From assembly GCA_027698105.1 (NCBI GenBank), contig JAQERH010000001.1, positions 1-64,000 of the forward strand: a stretch of DNA of 64,000 bases, in the 5' to 3' direction. Below are positions 45,610 through 53,238 of the stretch, piece after piece. Below the pieces are notes generated by a model, which made no database searches, had not been told where the DNA came from, and saw only the letters and a list, made by a program, of their open reading frames with translations. Origin of the DNA: Lachnospiraceae bacterium AM93-12TA (GTDB taxonomy: Bacteria; Bacillota; Clostridia; Lachnospirales; Lachnospiraceae). A program made the translations under genes and the position numbers. The first letter of the stretch is position 1. Each line of letters begins with the position of its first letter.

Positions 45610-46638
45610 ATGGGATTTGAGTATGTCAGCAAGCTTCCTACTCCAGATGAAATCCGGGCGCAGTTTCCATTAGCCCCGGCTCTGGCGGAAGAAAAAGCAA
45701 AAAAAGACAAAGCCATTAAGGACGTGTTTACAGGAAACAGCGATAAATTTCTCGTTATCATCGGCCCCTGCTCTGCAGATCGTGAGGATTCTGTATGTGA
45801 GTATGTGTCCCGTCTGGCAAAGGTTCAGGAAAAGGTAAAGGATAAGCTGATCCTGATCCCCAGAATTTACACCAACAAGCCGCGAACCACCGGAGACGGC
45901 TACAAGGGTCTGCTTCATCAGCCAAATCCGGAGAAGAAGCCAGACCTCTACGAGGGACTCATTGCCATCAGAAAGCTCCATATGCGGGTTATCGAGGAAA
46001 CCGGCTTCTCCACAGCAGACGAGATGCTTTATCCGGAAAACTTAACCTATCTGTCTGACGTTATGTCCTACATTGCAGTAGGCGCCCGCTCTGTGGAAAA
46101 CCAGCAGCACCGCCTTGTATCCAGCGGAATCGATGTGCCTGTAGGCATGAAAAATCCAACCAGCGGCGCTCTTTCTGTTATGCTGAACGCTGTCCATGCT
46201 GCCCAGCACGGCCATGAGTTTATCTACAGAAGCTGGGAGGTAAAGACAGAGGGAAATCCTCTGACTCACTGTATCTTACGAGGTGCAGTCAACAAGCATG
46301 ACCAGTGTCTTCCTAACTACCATTATGAGGATCTGAAACTGCTCCACGAGCTCTATGCAGAGCGGAACCTGAAAAATCCGGCCTGTATTGTGGATGCAAA
46401 CCATTCCAATTCCAATAAGCAGTATATGGAGCAGATCCGCATTGTAAAGGAAGTGCTCCACAGCCGCCGCCACTCCTCAGATATCCGCGACTTTGTCAAG
46501 GGAGTGATGATTGAGAGCTACTTAGAGCCAGGTTCCCAAAAGGTGGGCGAACACTGCTATGGAAAATCCATTACCGATCCCTGTCTGGGATGGGATGACT
46601 CTGAGCGTCTTCTCTACGAGATTGCCGAGGGAATTTAA
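45610..46638 (+). CDS. 3-deoxy-7-phosphoheptulonate synthase, type I-alpha (AroFGH-like)
   Basis: A second DAHP synthase of 342 residues, of the AroF/G/H class and unrelated in N-terminal design to the one at 38149. Blocks are LVIIGPCSADREDSV, RIYTNKPRTTGDGYKGLLHQ, GMKNPTSGALSVMLNAVHAA and DANHSNSNKQYMEQIRIVKE. In this class feedback inhibition comes from the barrel's own additions, often by an aromatic amino acid. AGGAGG lies nine bases before the ATG. It stands alone between its promoter and a good terminator. Confidence 0.93.
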   Translation: MGFEYVSKLPTPDEIRAQFPLAPALAEEKAKKDKAIKDVFTGNSDKFLVIIGPCSADREDSVCEYVSRLAKVQEKVKDKLILIPRIYTNKPRTTGDGYKGLLHQPNPEKKPDLYEGLIAIRKLHMRVIEETGFSTADEMLYPENLTYLSDVMSYIAVGARSVENQQHRLVSSGIDVPVGMKNPTSGALSVMLNAVHAAQHGHEFIYRSWEVKTEGNPLTHCILRGAVNKHDQCLPNYHYEDLKLLHELYAERNLKNPACIVDANHSNSNKQYMEQIRIVKEVLHSRRHSSDIRDFVKGVMIESYLEPGSQKVGEHCYGKSITDPCLGWDDSERLLYEIAEGI

Positions 46639-46668
46639 CTGCTAACCATTTGATCATGAATACCAGAG

Positions 46669-46706
46669 ACCGCTTTTCCGTCTGAGATCGGAAAGGCGGT
46701 TTTTTA
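46669..46706 (+). terminator. terminator of the second DAHP synthase gene
   Basis: ACCGCTTTTCCG pairs with CGGAAAGGCGGT (one mismatch) around an eight-base loop and is followed by six T. It begins 31 bases after the stop. Confidence 0.85.
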
Positions 46707-46818
46707 TTTTATGGTAAATGGAAAATTGCTGCGTATTTTCCCTTCCTTTTCCCGTCTGCTGTTTAATCTGTGTCCGTTTTATTGACTGATTATGGATCCG
46801 TCTTAAATTCGTGTAGTT

Positions 46819-46873
46819 TATAGGAAAATACATTCATGATATATAGGAAATTATTTTCCTATATATTTCCTAT
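46819..46873 (+). promoter_or_regulatory. four TAGGAAA half-sites upstream of the HTH gene promoter
   Basis: TATAGGAAA occurs at 46819 and 46842, and its inverse TTTCCTA at 46855 and 46866. The middle pair forms a palindrome with 12-bp arms (46839-46850, 46855-46866) around TTAT. The array ends ten bases before the -35 of the promoter at 46883, as expected for a regulator-binding site, perhaps for the HTH protein itself. Confidence 0.5.
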
Positions 46874-46882
46874 TTACCAGAA

Positions 46883-46911
46883 TTTACACATCTTAAATTT
46901 TCTGCTATCAT
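46883..46911 (+). promoter_or_regulatory. sigma-A promoter of the HTH gene
   Basis: -35 TTTACA (46883-46888), 17-bp spacer, -10 TATCAT (46906-46911). Two mismatches from consensus. Expected start near 46918. Confidence 0.6.
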
Positions 46912-46984
46912 ATTGCCAGACACAAAAGCAGAACAGGCAGCGCCTGCATCCTGCCTGCAGCAATCCAAAGAGAGGAGAAGCCAT

Positions 46985-47821
46985 ATGCTGAACTTAAATT
47001 TGAAGAAAAAAGAAACTCTGTTTCAGAATACAGAAGCTGATGCGCTGTCCCTGTTTTACGCCAGCAGTACCAGAAAATCAAACAAGGAATTCCATTTTGC
47101 AAGAGTAGACAAAAATTTTCGTGCATTTCTGCCTTATCTGACAGAAGGTGCTGTCAAGCTCTATCTGTATTACGCATTTTCCGCCAAAAATGAGACTGGT
47201 GAATCCTGGCACAGTGTGGAGACGATCAGCAGAGATCTGGGGGCGACAGAGCGGAGTATCGGAAACTGGAACCGTCTTCTGGAGGATCTGGGACTGATCT
47301 ATCGGGCAAGGCAGGGAAAAAAGAGTAAAACAACCTTTCTTCTGCCGCTGACCAGCTTCGCCGCCAGTATGGGAAGGGGGCAGATGGGACAGCTTCTTGA
47401 TGAGCTGAAGCTGCGCCGCCCAGGAGAGTATACCAAAGTCTTCGGAGCGTTTCAGTCTTTAATCAAGCTGTACGTCAAAACCGAAGCAGAGGATCGGGTC
47501 AGCGAAGTTTTATGCATGCATTTCAAAAGAACCTGCCAGGCAAAAAGAGGCGATATCTGCCGAATGGATATTTTTATTTACGATACGGCAGTCAATCAGG
47601 ATTTGGCGCTGATCCAAAAGCTGCTGCAGGCTCCCAGGGAAGAATTAGCTGCAGTTGTAAAAGGAGCGTCTGAACCATCGCTGGGAAAGGAATGTTTTCC
47701 AGACTTCTCCTGTTTTTTCATTAATCAGGCTGTTGTCATTGACGACGCTTCTGTTTTTAACCTGATGAGCCAGCTGACAGACGATATTGAGCTGTCAGAG
47801 CTGCCTGTTATTTCACTTTAG
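46985..47821 (+). CDS. helix-turn-helix DNA-binding protein of unknown role
   Basis: A 278-residue protein whose middle holds a winged-helix region: EGAVKLYLYYAFSAKNETGE, then WHSVETISRDLGATERSIGN and NRLLEDLGLIYRARQGKKSK. That layout (helix, turn, recognition helix, wing) is like HTH_36 domains of replication or regulatory proteins. The C-terminal 150 residues match no family I recognise. The ATG at 46985 is set by GAGAGGAG eight bases upstream; an earlier ATG at 46913 sits inside the promoter zone. It precedes a micropeptide and a collagen-like gene, so it may control them; that is only context. Confidence 0.75.
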   Translation: MLNLNLKKKETLFQNTEADALSLFYASSTRKSNKEFHFARVDKNFRAFLPYLTEGAVKLYLYYAFSAKNETGESWHSVETISRDLGATERSIGNWNRLLEDLGLIYRARQGKKSKTTFLLPLTSFAASMGRGQMGQLLDELKLRRPGEYTKVFGAFQSLIKLYVKTEAEDRVSEVLCMHFKRTCQAKRGDICRMDIFIYDTAVNQDLALIQKLLQAPREELAAVVKGASEPSLGKECFPDFSCFFINQAVVIDDASVFNLMSQLTDDIELSELPVISL

Positions 47822-47841
47822 ATGTCAAAGGAGGAATTTCT

Positions 47842-47904
47842 GTGAGCGAACCTAATTTAACTTTATTTCTTATATTGGCAATTCTGATTATCCTGAAAAA
47901 ATAG
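47842..47904 (+). CDS. 20-residue hydrophobic membrane micropeptide
   Basis: A GTG at 47842 with AAAGGAGG seven bases upstream opens a 20-codon frame ending at TAG. The peptide starts MSEPN, continues with a run of 13 hydrophobic residues (TLFLILAILIILK), and ends in two lysines. That is one membrane helix with a positive end. It begins 21 bases after the HTH gene stop, so the two are probably co-transcribed. Short single-helix proteins of this kind are known in sporulating Firmicutes; no named family is claimed. Confidence 0.6.
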   Translation: MSEPNLTLFLILAILIILKK

Positions 47905-47997
47905 AAGTTTGCATCTGCCCCAGTCAGCTTCCTCCAGACTGTCAAAAAGTACATCCCTGCATATAGTATAGTAAAGCAACTGCTGAGGATGAATCTT

Positions 47998-49065
47998 ATG
48001 TATTATAAATGTAATGAAACCTCTTATCCCTGCGGCCGTCCCTGCCCGCCTTCCTGTTCACCAGCCCCACTGCCGCCTGGAACCTGTCCTTCTCCGATTA
48101 CTATCGGACAGACAGTCACTGGGCAGCCTGGAACTGTTGCCTCCGTATATAACAGCGGCACTCCTTACCGTCCTGTCTTAAACTTCACGATTCCCCAGGG
48201 CGGTACTGGTCCGGCCGGACCTGCCGGTGTTCAGGGGCCTGCCGGACCTGAAGGACCTCAGGGTGCTCCGGGCGCTGCTGGTTCTCAAGGTATTCAGGGA
48301 CCGATGGGACCTCAGGGCATCCAGGGACCTGCCGGGCCGACCGGATCTGCTGGCGCTGAGGGACCCCAGGGGCCGGTTGGAGCTACCGGACCGACTGGAC
48401 CGACTGGGCCAACTGGACCTCAGGGGCCGATGGGACTTACCGGACCTGCTGGTGCTGAGGGACCCCAGGGGCCGGTTGGAGCTACCGGACCGACTGGGCC
48501 GACTGGACCAGAAGGACCTCAGGGGCCGATGGGACTTACCGGACCTGCTGGCGCTGAGGGACCCCAGGGGCCGGTTGGAGCTACCGGACCGACTGGGCCG
48601 ACTGGACCAGAAGGACCTGCTGGCGCTGCCGGTCCTATCGGTGAAGCACCTCCTGTCAGCGCACTTTATGCAACCAATGTTCCTGTACAAAACCCTGTCT
48701 CCGCCGGTACAGCTTTAGTTTTTAATACTAATCAGCTGGAAAAAGGTTCCTCCATTGTTCATGCGCCTGACAGCGGTGTATTTTCCATTGTCCAGCCAGG
48801 AATCTACCTGATCTCCTACTCCATCGTAGGCACAAATCCTTCTGAAGGAAGCGCTATCCGTGTTGAACTTCAGGTAAACGGAGCTACAGTTCCTGGAAGC
48901 CGTACCTCGGAAACGATTGCGGTTGCTACTGGAACCGCTTCTCTTTCCTCCTCTGTCCTGATTAATGTTCCTGCCTCTTCCTCCTTATCTCTCGTAACAC
49001 TGGAAGACGGAAGCACTTTTACCAACGCAAACCTTGTAATACAGCGTCTGGGGGATACCTTATAG
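47998..49065 (+). CDS. collagen-like, exosporium-type surface protein
   Basis: A 355-residue protein in three parts. The first 70 residues are Cys/Pro-rich ([13 protein letters not shown]) and then [20 protein letters not shown]. Gly-X-Y repeats follow to about residue 220, with many GPT and GPQ triplets. The last 130 residues form a TNF-like globular domain ([20 protein letters not shown]), as in BclA of Bacillus spores. The ATG at 47998 is preferred because GAGG sits nine bases upstream; the ATG at 47989 overlaps that site. A spore-surface location is inferred from BclA-like proteins; there is no LPXTG motif. Confidence 0.85.
   Translation: MYYKCNETSYPCGRPCPPSCSPAPLPPGTCPSPITIGQTVTGQPGTVASVYNSGTPYRPVLNFTIPQGGTGPAGPAGVQGPAGPEGPQGAPGAAGSQGIQGPMGPQGIQGPAGPTGSAGAEGPQGPVGATGPTGPTGPTGPQGPMGLTGPAGAEGPQGPVGATGPTGPTGPEGPQGPMGLTGPAGAEGPQGPVGATGPTGPTGPEGPAGAAGPIGEAPPVSALYATNVPVQNPVSAGTALVFNTNQLEKGSSIVHAPDSGVFSIVQPGIYLISYSIVGTNPSEGSAIRVELQVNGATVPGSRTSETIAVATGTASLSSSVLINVPASSSLSLVTLEDGSTFTNANLVIQRLGDTL
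48352..48640 (+). repeat. 99-bp tandem DNA repeat inside the collagen region
   Basis: The block beginning GGCGCTGAGGGACCCCAGGG starts at 48352, 48451 and 48550, a 99-bp period equal to 33 residues or 11 triplets. The third copy is partial. Near-identity of the copies predicts length variation by slippage or recombination. Confidence 0.8.
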
Positions 49066-49093
49066 TTTTACATTTTGATAACTGCTTCCTGAT

Positions 49094-49137
49094 AACGAAA
49101 AAATCCCTGCACCTTTCGGTGCAGGGACTCTTTCGTT
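49094..49137 (+). terminator. terminator of the collagen-like gene
   Basis: TCCCTGCACC (49104-49113) pairs with GGTGCAGGGA (49118-49127) around TTTC, extended by AACGAAA (49094-49100)/TTTCGTT (49131-49137). The rest of 49066-49332 shows no gene. Confidence 0.8.
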
Positions 49138-49332
49138 AGGATTTTCGGAATTTCAAAAAGCTTAAAAGGTTTTATTACTTTTGTATCGTGCATTTATTAT
49201 GGTTTTAGTATAGCACGGTTCTCCCGAAAATGTTTGTATACTCTTTGAATAAATTATGAAGATTTTCTTAAGATCGCATCTGGCAGTGCAATAAAAATCG
49301 CTTTTCCTGCATTATAGGGCTTTCAAATGCCA

Positions 49333-50601
49333 CTATTTCACATTCTGGAATAAATCACAGAAATCAAAGGTAGCAAAATAATCCTTCGGAGTCTCCGCTC
49401 TCCTGATTAATTCCACTGTCTTATCCTCTTTTAACAGAAGCTCTGCGGAACGCAGCTTTCCATTATAATTGTATCCCATAGAGAATCCGTGGGCTCCCGT
49501 ATCGTGGATTACCAGCAGATCTCCCATATCGATCTTTGGAAGCATCCGGTCAATGGCAAACTTGTCATTATTTTCGCAGAGAGAGCCTGCAACATCGTAT
49601 TTGTGATCACAAGGCGCGTCTTCCTTTCCCATCACCGTAATGTGGTGGTATGCGCCGTACAGAGCGGGACGCATCAGATTCACCGCACAGGCGTCCACTC
49701 CAATATACTCTTTATGGGTGTGCTTTTCGTGGATAGCTGTTGTCACCAGGCAGCCGTAAGGTCCCAGCATAAAACGGCCAAGCTCTGTATACAGAGCTAC
49801 GTCTCCCATACCGGCCGGAACAAGGATTTCCTCATATACCTTCCTTACGCCTTCTCCGATTACAAAAATATCATTCGGCTCCTGATCCGGACGGTACGGA
49901 ATGCCGATTCCTCCTGAAAGATTGATAAACGCAATTTCAACCCCTACCTCTTCTTTTAAGCGGACAGCCAGTTCAAACAGCACCTTGGCAAGCATCGGAT
50001 AATACTCATTCGTCACTGTGTTGCTGGCTAAGAATGCATGGATTCCAAAGCGTTTCGCTCCCTTTTCCTTTAAAATCCGGAATGCTTCAAATATCTGCTC
50101 TGTGGTCATGCCATACTTGGCATCGCCCGGATTGTCCATAATATCATTGCTGATTTTAAACAGTCCGCCTGGATTGTAGCGGCAGCTGATGGTCTCTGGA
50201 ATATGTCCTATCGCTTTCTCAAGAAACTCAATATGGGTAATATCATCCAGGTTGATCACTGCTCCCAGACGGTCTGCCATCTGGAACTCCTCTGCCGGCG
50301 TATCATTGGAGGAAAACATAATCTTCTTTCCCTCATACCCCATGGCCTCTGCCAGCATCAGCTCTGTCATGGAAGCGCAGTCCACACCACAGTCTAATTT
50401 CTTTAAAATATCAATAATAAAAGGATTCGGTGTAGCCTTCACTGCAAAATACTCCCGAAAGCCCTTATTCCAGGAAAACGCTCTCTTTAAGCGTTCTGCA
50501 TTTTCCCGGATCCCCTTCTCATCATACAGATGAAACGGCGTCTTGTATTCCTTCGTAATTTCCTTCAGCTGTTTCAGTGTTACAAACGGTTTCTTTTCCA
50601 T
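49333..50601 (-). CDS. lysA: diaminopimelate decarboxylase
   Basis: Last step of lysine synthesis: meso-diaminopimelate to lysine, with PLP. The 422-residue protein has the barrel with PLP lysine in REYFAVKATPNPF, FGIHAFLASNT, LSGGIGIPY and a C-terminal domain with GSLCENNDKFA holding the catalytic cysteine. It is the longer LysA variant used in many Clostridia. ACAGGAG precedes the ATG. It comes 32 bases after pyk and is probably in the same transcript. Confidence 0.92.
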   Translation of the reverse strand: MEKKPFVTLKQLKEITKEYKTPFHLYDEKGIRENAERLKRAFSWNKGFREYFAVKATPNPFIIDILKKLDCGVDCASMTELMLAEAMGYEGKKIMFSSNDTPAEEFQMADRLGAVINLDDITHIEFLEKAIGHIPETISCRYNPGGLFKISNDIMDNPGDAKYGMTTEQIFEAFRILKEKGAKRFGIHAFLASNTVTNEYYPMLAKVLFELAVRLKEEVGVEIAFINLSGGIGIPYRPDQEPNDIFVIGEGVRKVYEEILVPAGMGDVALYTELGRFMLGPYGCLVTTAIHEKHTHKEYIGVDACAVNLMRPALYGAYHHITVMGKEDAPCDHKYDVAGSLCENNDKFAIDRMLPKIDMGDLLVIHDTGAHGFSMGYNYNGKLRSAELLLKEDKTVELIRRAETPKDYFATFDFCDLFQNVK

Positions 50602-50633
50602 AGTTTTTCTCCTGTTTTCCCCTCTTTTATCTG

Positions 50634-52070
50634 CTAATCCACCTCGACCACACGCATAATATTCGTGTGGGCTGCCGGTGAATGACGGCTTGCATAGGTC
50701 ACAACACCTGCTGTGGCAACAACTATATCTCCTGATTTTACAATACCTTTTTCCTTTAAAAGCTCAATGGACGAGTAGACTAAAACGTCCGTGGAATCTG
50801 CGCGTCTTGCATGAAACGGCTTTACCCCCCAGTAAAGCTGCATCTGGCGTACAGTCGTCATGCTGGGAGAAAGTCCCACAATGGCTGCGCTGGGACGCCA
50901 CTTTGACAGCATCCTGGCAGTAAAGCCACTGACAGACGGCGCTACAATGGCTGCCGCTCCCAGATCATGGGCTGTGGCCACAGAAGCGTAGCAGACTGCA
51001 TTGGAAATATTTTTCTGATTTTCCTGGCTTACCCTTCTCTGGCGGTAGGAGGAATAATCCAGATATTTCTCTGAATCCTCCACAATCTGCGCCATCATCT
51101 TCACAGCCTCCACTGGATAACGGCCCATGGCTGTCTCTCCGGAAAGCATCACTGCATCGGTTCCGTCATAAACGGCATTGGCCACGTCGGTTACCTCAGC
51201 GCGGGTTGGCCTTGGATTGCGGATCATGGAATCCAGCATCTGGGTAGCTGTAATAACCGGCTTACATGCCTTGTTGCATTTTTTGATAATCATTTTCTGA
51301 ATGTGGGGAACCTTTTCCGCCGGAATCTCCACACCCATGTCTCCGCGGGCCACCATAATACCGTCGCATTCTTCCAGAATGGAGTCGAGATTTTCAATTC
51401 CCTCCGCATTCTCGATCTTGGCAATCACCAGCATTCTGGAACCATGGGACTCCAGAATTTCCTTGATCTCACGGATTGCCTCTGCATTCCGCACAAAAGA
51501 AGCTGCAATATAGTCAAAGCCAGCCTGGATTCCAAACAGGATATCCTCTTTATCTTTATCAGTCAGAGCCGGCAGCTTAATGCTTACATTCGGTACATTG
51601 ACGCCCTTTTTCTCTCCCAGCTCTCCGCCGTTCTTTACCCGGCAGACTATGTCATTTCCCTTTACTTCCTCCACGTCCAGCTCAATCAGACCGTCGTCAA
51701 TGAGAATCTTATTTCCTGGCTTTACATCTTCCGGAAGACCTGCGTAATTAATAAATCCCCGCTTCTCATCGCCAGTGGTCTCCTCAGTAGTCAGCGTATA
51801 GATGTCTCCCTCTTTCAGGGTAATTTTCTTTCCATCTTTTAAGCTTCCGGTCCGAATCTCCGGTCCCTTCGTATCCAGAAGAGCCGCAATCGGAAGTCCC
51901 AGCTCCTCTCTTACGCTTTCCAGAATCTTAAACCGCCCCATATGTTCCTCGTAATCCCCATGAGAGAAATTAAATCGAGCCACATCCATGCCGTTTAAAG
52001 CCAGCTGCTTCATCAGCTCTCTGTCATTGGTGTTCGGCCCCATCGTACAGATAATTTTCGTTTTCTTCAT
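50634..52070 (-). CDS. pyk: pyruvate kinase
   Basis: Converts phosphoenolpyruvate and ADP to pyruvate and ATP. The 478 residues have the N-terminal KIICTMGPNTNDRELMKQLA, RFNFSHGDYEEH, the metal/active loop MVARGDMGVEIP, and TATQMLDSMIRNPRPTRAE. This is the short form, without the extra C-terminal PEP-utilising domain some Firmicutes have. AGGAGG lies 9 bases before the ATG. Upstream is the rhomboid-like gene with its own promoter. Confidence 0.96.
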   Translation of the reverse strand: MKKTKIICTMGPNTNDRELMKQLALNGMDVARFNFSHGDYEEHMGRFKILESVREELGLPIAALLDTKGPEIRTGSLKDGKKITLKEGDIYTLTTEETTGDEKRGFINYAGLPEDVKPGNKILIDDGLIELDVEEVKGNDIVCRVKNGGELGEKKGVNVPNVSIKLPALTDKDKEDILFGIQAGFDYIAASFVRNAEAIREIKEILESHGSRMLVIAKIENAEGIENLDSILEECDGIMVARGDMGVEIPAEKVPHIQKMIIKKCNKACKPVITATQMLDSMIRNPRPTRAEVTDVANAVYDGTDAVMLSGETAMGRYPVEAVKMMAQIVEDSEKYLDYSSYRQRRVSQENQKNISNAVCYASVATAHDLGAAAIVAPSVSGFTARMLSKWRPSAAIVGLSPSMTTVRQMQLYWGVKPFHARRADSTDVLVYSSIELLKEKGIVKSGDIVVATAGVVTYASRHSPAAHTNIMRVVEVD

Positions 52071-52158
52071 CTTGCTGATTCCTCCTGCATCCAGCCGGCT
52101 CCCCTTGCCGGCCTCTTCAACTGGTTTCCCCCGTTTTTTGTTCCCCTTTGCAAAACGT

Positions 52159-52995
52159 CTATTCCAAATCTTCCTTTGTCACATGCTTATGGGTGTAGAG
52201 GTGATCCATACAGTATTCCAGGTTTCCCTCGCACTTGGAACAATAACGGAACTCCAGATTCGGATCGTCCTTCTCAGTTCTTCCGCAGACAGCACACTTG
52301 TGATGAGTCAGCTTGATTTTCTCCGCCTGCGCTGTCTTCATATCAGATTTAAACTTCTGTTTTCTTTTGATCTCCTTTGGATTAATTTTGTTGTAATTTC
52401 TCGTCATCAGGAAGAAAATTACAAAATTCAGCATAGCCAGGCCGACACAGATTCTGGCAATCAGGCCGCCAAACAGGAATTCATATAAGAATTCTGCTCC
52501 GATGAAAATTCCCAGCCAGTATGCCCGAATTGGCAGCAGTCCGTAGAGATAAAACTGCATCTGTGGAAATGTAGCCGCAAAGGCAAGAAACAGAGAGTTA
52601 TTCAGATAAAACGGTGTCAGAGGCACCGATATCCCCAGTGTAAAATAGATCACAAAAGCTGCGATAATGTGGAACAGTATTCCTGAGAAAAAGTACAGAT
52701 TAAAGCGGAAGGTTCCCCACACCCGCTCCAGCGTTGTTCCCAGAGAATAGTACAAAAACATGGCAATCAGGTTAAAGAAAATGCCTGCAGACGGCGGACA
52801 GATTAAAAACGTAACAAGCCGCCATACCTGGCCTCTTAAAATCGCTGCCGCATCCAGGCATAAATACTGATAGTACAGCCCAGGAGCTGCCAGATCGATG
52901 ACTATTCCTGCTCCATACATCAGAATAATGTAATACATCAGGTTTGGAATCGCGTATTTTCCAAATTTCCTTTCCAGTTTTCTTAAAAATTTCAT
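52159..52995 (-). CDS. rhomboid-like membrane protein with C-terminal zinc ribbon
   Basis: A 278-residue protein with about six membrane helices in rhomboid layout (PNLMYYIILMYGAGIVIDL, LRGQVWRLVTFLICPP, FSGILFHIIAAFVIYF, PIRAYWLGIFIGAEFLYEFL). The catalytic GxSG of rhomboid proteases is not present; the equivalent place reads NNSLFLAFAATFP, and the catalytic His is not seen. So it is probably a rhomboid-like pseudoprotease. The C-terminus has a zinc-ribbon pattern C-x2-C (CAVCG) and C-x2-C (CSKCE). The ATG at 52995 with AGGAAAAG is preferred over one ten codons earlier. It starts from its own consensus promoter. Confidence 0.8.
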   Translation of the reverse strand: MKFLRKLERKFGKYAIPNLMYYIILMYGAGIVIDLAAPGLYYQYLCLDAAAILRGQVWRLVTFLICPPSAGIFFNLIAMFLYYSLGTTLERVWGTFRFNLYFFSGILFHIIAAFVIYFTLGISVPLTPFYLNNSLFLAFAATFPQMQFYLYGLLPIRAYWLGIFIGAEFLYEFLFGGLIARICVGLAMLNFVIFFLMTRNYNKINPKEIKRKQKFKSDMKTAQAEKIKLTHHKCAVCGRTEKDDPNLEFRYCSKCEGNLEYCMDHLYTHKHVTKEDLE

Positions 52996-53041
52996 CTCTT
53001 TTCCTGCTCTCTCTTTATTATTCATTGCTCGTTAATTCATT

Positions 53042-53070
53042 ATTATAAATTTAGCCGATGCCTTTGTCAA
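53042..53070 (-). promoter_or_regulatory. sigma-A promoter of the rhomboid-pyk-lysA genes
   Basis: On the minus strand -35 TTGACA (53070-53065), 17-bp spacer, -10 TATAAT (53047-53042). Full consensus. Expected start near 53035. It is divergent from the promoter at 53153. Confidence 0.85.
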
Positions 53071-53152
53071 ATAAATTGTATCCTTCTTCTTTCTTCGTGC
53101 ATTTTTAATGATTTTCGACATTTTTTTACAGGATTTTAACGCACCTGATCAA

Positions 53153-53181
53153 TTGTATTCTTTCCTATTCTATGTTACACT
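53153..53181 (+). promoter_or_regulatory. sigma-A promoter of the activase fusion gene
   Basis: -35 TTGTAT (53153-53158), 17-bp spacer, -10 TACACT (53176-53181). Expected start near 53188, leaving a 51-base leader. Confidence 0.65.
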
Positions 53182-53204
53182 ATGGCCGAATAAACCTGTA
53201 GTAC

Positions 53205-53229
53205 AAAGGAGGGACGGGGATTTACCCCG
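53205..53229 (+). promoter_or_regulatory. ribosome-binding site separated from the start codon by a hairpin
   Basis: AAAGGAGGG (53205-53213) is 25 bases from the ATG at 53239, too far for direct use. Between them CGGGG (53215-53219) pairs with CCCCG (53225-53229) around ATTTA. If the stem forms, the effective distance falls to about ten bases. No other in-frame start exists, since TGA is at 53233. Confidence 0.6.
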
Positions 53230-53238
53230 GTTTGATAT

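Noticed and set aside
46839..46866. AT-rich palindrome as a terminator
   Set aside because: It has no GC stem or T-run, lies 130 bases past a real terminator, and is part of a repeated half-site array.
47941..47997. Sporulation sigma-K promoter (CATATAGTA) before the collagen gene
   Set aside because: The -10 fits CATANNNTA, but no matching -35 lies at the right distance, so I do not list it.
48352..48640. Possible CRISPR array because of regular repeats
   Set aside because: The period is 99 bp with no unique spacers, it lies inside a coding frame, and no cas gene is present.
48178..48690. Long open frames on the minus strand and in another plus frame across the collagen repeats
   Set aside because: They are shadows of the biased Gly-X-Y codons; they have no ribosome site, no plausible composition, and the collagen frame is clearly the coding one.
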